Source: WFZT01 sp964571845 (GTDB lineage Bacteria > Hydrothermota > Hydrothermia > B15-G9 > WFZT01). Taken from it: DNA of 31,859 nt. Location: contig CAZNDM010000140.1 in NCBI GenBank assembly GCA_964571845.1, positions 1 through 31,859 of the forward strand. The letters run 5' to 3'. The stretch's first letter is position 1; each line of letters starts with the position of its first letter. Positions 31,688-31,859 of this stretch are shown one piece after another. Made by a program: the position numbers and the translations under genes. The notes below the pieces were generated by a model. It did no database searches and was not told where the DNA came from. It was given only the letters and a program-made list of their open reading frames with translations.

Positions 31688-31859
31688 GCAAGCTAAAATC
31701 AAGCAGGGAAATTTTATTTACACAAGGCTCCAAAAGAGGTCTGACCGGCTCAAAAATGTCTGAAACTGAGGAGGTCGAAAAGACCTCTGGGGTAAAGGAG
31801 ACACATAATTTTTTAATTTCCTTCCCCAGGGCGTTTAATATTGTGAGGGACACTCGCCG

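Noticed and set aside
31662..31853. 63-residue open frame on the minus strand near the right edge
   Set aside because: It begins with GTG without a Shine-Dalgarno, has no family likeness, and contains both the possible usp promoter and hairpin arms. It is probably leader DNA.

Overview
This window reads as a chromosomal segment of a thermophilic, two-membrane (Gram-negative type) bacterium from an uncultured-type lineage. The diderm envelope is shown by a TonB-dependent receptor, a PorV-like barrel, a porin, lipoproteins and KdsB (LPS core sugar activation). Proteins rich in Glu, Lys and Arg and very long GC-rich terminator hairpins suit a thermophile. PorV-like proteins and TonB receptors with an N-terminal carboxypeptidase-like domain recall FCB, WOR-3 or Hydrothermae-type genomes. 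That placement is inference; no rRNA is present. All convincing genes but one lie on the minus strand, so transcription runs from high to low coordinates. Start sites almost always carry a textbook AGGAGG, and several promoters have sigma70-like boxes with exactly 17 bp spacing.

Regions, from the right-hand (upstream) end. (1) 30.7-31.6 kb: a small universal stress protein and HslV, overlapping as GTGA, with no HslU in view. (2) 23.6-30.5 kb: a complete branched-chain-type ABC importer (livH, M, G, F, K) running without a break into a family III CoA-transferase and a glutaryl-CoA dehydrogenase. Together these could import a dicarboxylate or amino acid, activate glutarate and oxidise it to crotonyl-CoA. 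(3) 20.5-23.6 kb: a two-domain Usp, a porin-like protein with a 22-bp perfect terminator, and a zinc alcohol dehydrogenase. (4) 11.6-20.4 kb: a surface and envelope block. First comes a TonB receptor, PorV-like barrel and NHL-type lipoprotein operon with overlapping genes and an apparently leaderless start. Then, from a second promoter, come a small lipoprotein, an outer-membrane barrel, an NFACT/RqcH protein, PlsC and KdsB.

(5) 11.3-11.7 kb: the one plus-strand gene, a DUF3343-like protein, convergent with kdsB. (6) 7.7-11.0 kb: glyA, tenA, an FAD amine-oxidase-like protein and a 150-residue V4R-like protein, linked by overlaps of 4 to 8 nt. This looks like a glycine/thiamin-linked operon. 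(7) 0.8-7.2 kb: a translation operon thrS-infC-rpmI, in which rplT is absent and the following genes are lemA, a DUF167 gene, hisS and hutH. infC starts with AUU. (8) 0.4-0.65 kb: a separately promoted HU gene ending in a 21-bp perfect terminator hairpin.

The best candidates for something undescribed are the four-gene glyA-tenA-FAD-V4R-like operon and the TonB receptor/PorV-like/NHL-lipoprotein module. I saw no CRISPR array, tRNA, rRNA, insertion sequence or phage gene.
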